NCBI GenBank assembly: GCA_002426755.1
Contig: DINI01000020.1
Location: forward strand, 99,400-123,730
Direction: 5' to 3'
DNA length: 24,331 nucleotides
From: Flavobacteriaceae bacterium UBA5544
Lineage (GTDB): Bacteria; Bacteroidota; Bacteroidia; Flavobacteriales; Flavobacteriaceae
Shown here: positions 23,441 to 24,331 of the stretch, piece after piece
Layout: each line of letters opens with the position of its first letter
Numbering within the stretch: position 1 is the first letter of the stretch
The notes under the pieces: generated by a model
The model's input: only the letters and a program-made list of their open reading frames with translations
Database searches by the model: none
Told to the model about the DNA's origin: nothing
Program-made: the position numbers and the translations under genes

Positions 23441-23787
23441 AACAAAACACCGCAGCAAAAAACAAATACCACAACCATCAATCCCCCACCAAGCCAGTCC
23501 CATCCCTTTCATCAAAGACCACTCCCCATTTTGCAATCGCAAAAGCCCGTTTCCATAACTCATTGCCCATCACCATCATCACAACGCATCGCCCTATCAC
23601 TTCCAGTGCTTCAATACATGCAAAAAAGCATAGAGTACAATGCATCCAGAAGAGAGAGATAATAGAGTGCAATAACCCTCCCAACACCTAAATCACCCCC
23701 CAACCCAATCCCGAGAAAAGCAACAAAAAGTGTGTATATCCCGACAATTAAAGGGTTAAACGCTTATATTTGTTTTGATATAACGAG
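23441..23787 (+). repeat. Long spacer repeat, copy 3 (full length)
   Basis: 347 bp, from CAACAAAACACCGCAGC to GATATAACGAG before the next GTT. It is almost identical to copy 2; differences include CACTCCCC for CACTTCCC, a four-base change near 23597-23604, one C less in the poly-C run, and GACAATT for GACCATT. It occupies the exact gap between two genes where an attC would be expected. Confidence 0.92.
23765..23772 (+). promoter_or_regulatory. -7 promoter box TATATTTG in long repeat copy 3
   Basis: Exact TAnnTTTG, 41 bp before the ATG at 23814; the TTA upstream (23748) is 17 bp away, as in the other copies. Confidence 0.55.
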
Positions 23788-23813
23788 TTACCTGCAAGCT
23801 GAAAACCGAACTT

Positions 23814-24218
23814 ATGAAGAAAATTTTGATAATAATATTAATGCTGATTTCAATCAATTCAATTGGACAAAACCTCGCTGAATGTGGAATTGACAATAAT
23901 CCGAAACTCACTCAAACGGAATCCGAATTTCTGAATGAATATATGACTGATTATAATAAGCAGGATTTTGACTTTACAAATAAAAAAGTGATTTTCGTAA
24001 CTGGAAACAGTGGAAATCAAATCGGAACAAAACCTGATTACTTTGACAAAATCAAACAACGAAACCAAACTGATGACAAAATTGCCACTTGGGTTGTGAA
24101 ACTGACAGAAGAAGAGCAATTACAATCTGGTTATGATGTTATAGTGACATATTGGGTAAAGGTTGTAACGGAAAGACGAAAAAGAAAAATATTGAACGAA
24201 ATAAAAGCCAGCAGGTAA
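23814..24218 (+). CDS. Small secreted hypothetical protein
   Basis: 134 residues with a signal peptide (MKKILIIILMLISINSIGQN, cleavage near SIG-QN) and no lipobox cysteine. The mature part has FLNEYMTDYNKQDFDFTNKK followed by VIFVTGNSGNQIGTKPDYFD, then ATWVVKLTEEEQLQSGYDVI, and a basic C-terminus RRKRKILNEIKASR. The GNSGNQIGTK stretch is Gly-rich but not a convincing P-loop. No family recognised. The last codons (KASR, then TAA at 24216-24218) are formed by the cassette's own end segment AGCCAGCAGGTAAC, so the coding sequence overlaps the recombination-site sequence. Confidence 0.72.
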   Translation: MKKILIIILMLISINSIGQNLAECGIDNNPKLTQTESEFLNEYMTDYNKQDFDFTNKKVIFVTGNSGNQIGTKPDYFDKIKQRNQTDDKIATWVVKLTEEEQLQSGYDVIVTYWVKVVTERRKRKILNEIKASR

Positions 24219-24331
24219 CAACGTATATAAGCTATGGCTTGGTCAGTCCACACTTGGAAAATCCTGCGGATTTTCCAAAGCCAGTTTTTATTTGGAGAGG
24301 TTCGTGCCGAGACACGCCACAGCTCATATAC
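24211..24331 (+). repeat. attC-like site, right edge truncated by the window
   Basis: Left arm GTATATAAGCTATGGC (24223-24238) pairs with GCCACAGCTCATATAC (24316-24331) at 14 of 16 positions, and a perfect 11 bp hairpin is TTGGAAAATCC (24254-24264) / GGATTTTCCAA (24268-24278). It belongs to the same family as 11297 and 21407. The next GTT lies beyond the edge. Confidence 0.68.

Larger units (their letters stand above)
23788..24331 (+). mobile_element. Integron-like gene cassette, right end cut by the window edge
   Basis: Opening GTTACCTGC (23787-23795) and ending GCAGGTAAC (24211-24219) are exact complements. Both ends are the same as those of the cassette at 9541, but the gene inside differs. 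Confidence 0.6.

Noticed and set aside
18188..23787. Insertion sequence or MITE interpretation of the 350 bp repeat
   Set aside because: I see no terminal inverted repeats or target-site duplications, and no transposase; the borders coincide with AAC and GTT of the cassettes instead. Not fully excluded.
10427..24331. CRISPR array
   Set aside because: The repeated spacers are 100-350 bp apart from each other by whole genes, vary in sequence, and lack short regular repeat/spacer periodicity.

Overview
The window looks like a chromosomal piece of a marine-type Flavobacteriaceae (Bacteroidota). Supporting signs are low GC, TAnnTTTR-type -7 boxes, no obvious Shine-Dalgarno runs, a bacillithiol gene (bshC), a DUF4369/TlpA thioredoxin lipoprotein, an M14 peptidase with N-terminal secretion signal, and a secreted protein with a type IX secretion (T9SS) C-terminal sorting domain. 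Genus cannot be fixed from the sequence alone.

Layout. Positions 1-5650 are ordinary core-type genes: the 5' part of bshC (minus strand, running off the left edge), then divergently a large secreted M14 metallopeptidase, an orphan membrane histidine kinase, a DJ-1/PfpI-like lipoprotein and a DUF4256 protein. From about 5700 the character changes. First come single-gene units (TlpA-like thioredoxin lipoprotein, a membrane protein broken by an in-frame TGA, a ChrR-like cupin, a SAM methyltransferase, a GNAT acetyltransferase). From 9541 to the right edge follows a head-to-tail series of small genes, nearly all on the plus strand, mostly lipoproteins, secreted or membrane proteins of unknown function, each followed by a 100-350 bp structured non-coding spacer.

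The main result is that these spacers behave like integron attC sites. Units open at a GTT and end with a segment closing in AAC that is the reverse complement of that same unit's own opening (for example GTTGCCTACA at 19317 with TGTAGGCAAC at 19922; GTTACCTGC at 9540 with GCAGGTAAC at 10420; GTTAGCTAAC at 21536 and 22287). Between AAC and the next GTT lie imperfect dyads with central hairpins. This start-to-own-end complementarity is what a circularising gene cassette requires. I see at least three spacer sequence families, plus a fourth: a 350 bp repeat (three copies, one truncated) that fills exactly the same slot and ends in a Bacteroidota promoter-like TATATTTG just before the next gene. 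No integrase is in the window, so it would be classed as a cassette array lacking an integrase locally (CALIN-like) unless one lies outside.

The array also carries decay: a frameshifted lipoprotein gene (15280-15812), a 3' gene remnant fused into a spacer (15831-15980), degenerate spacers between 7.9 and 16 kb, and an inverted T9SS seven-repeat propeller gene (16250-18094) that interrupts the series next to the truncated long repeat. I found no tRNA, rRNA, CRISPR or transposase.
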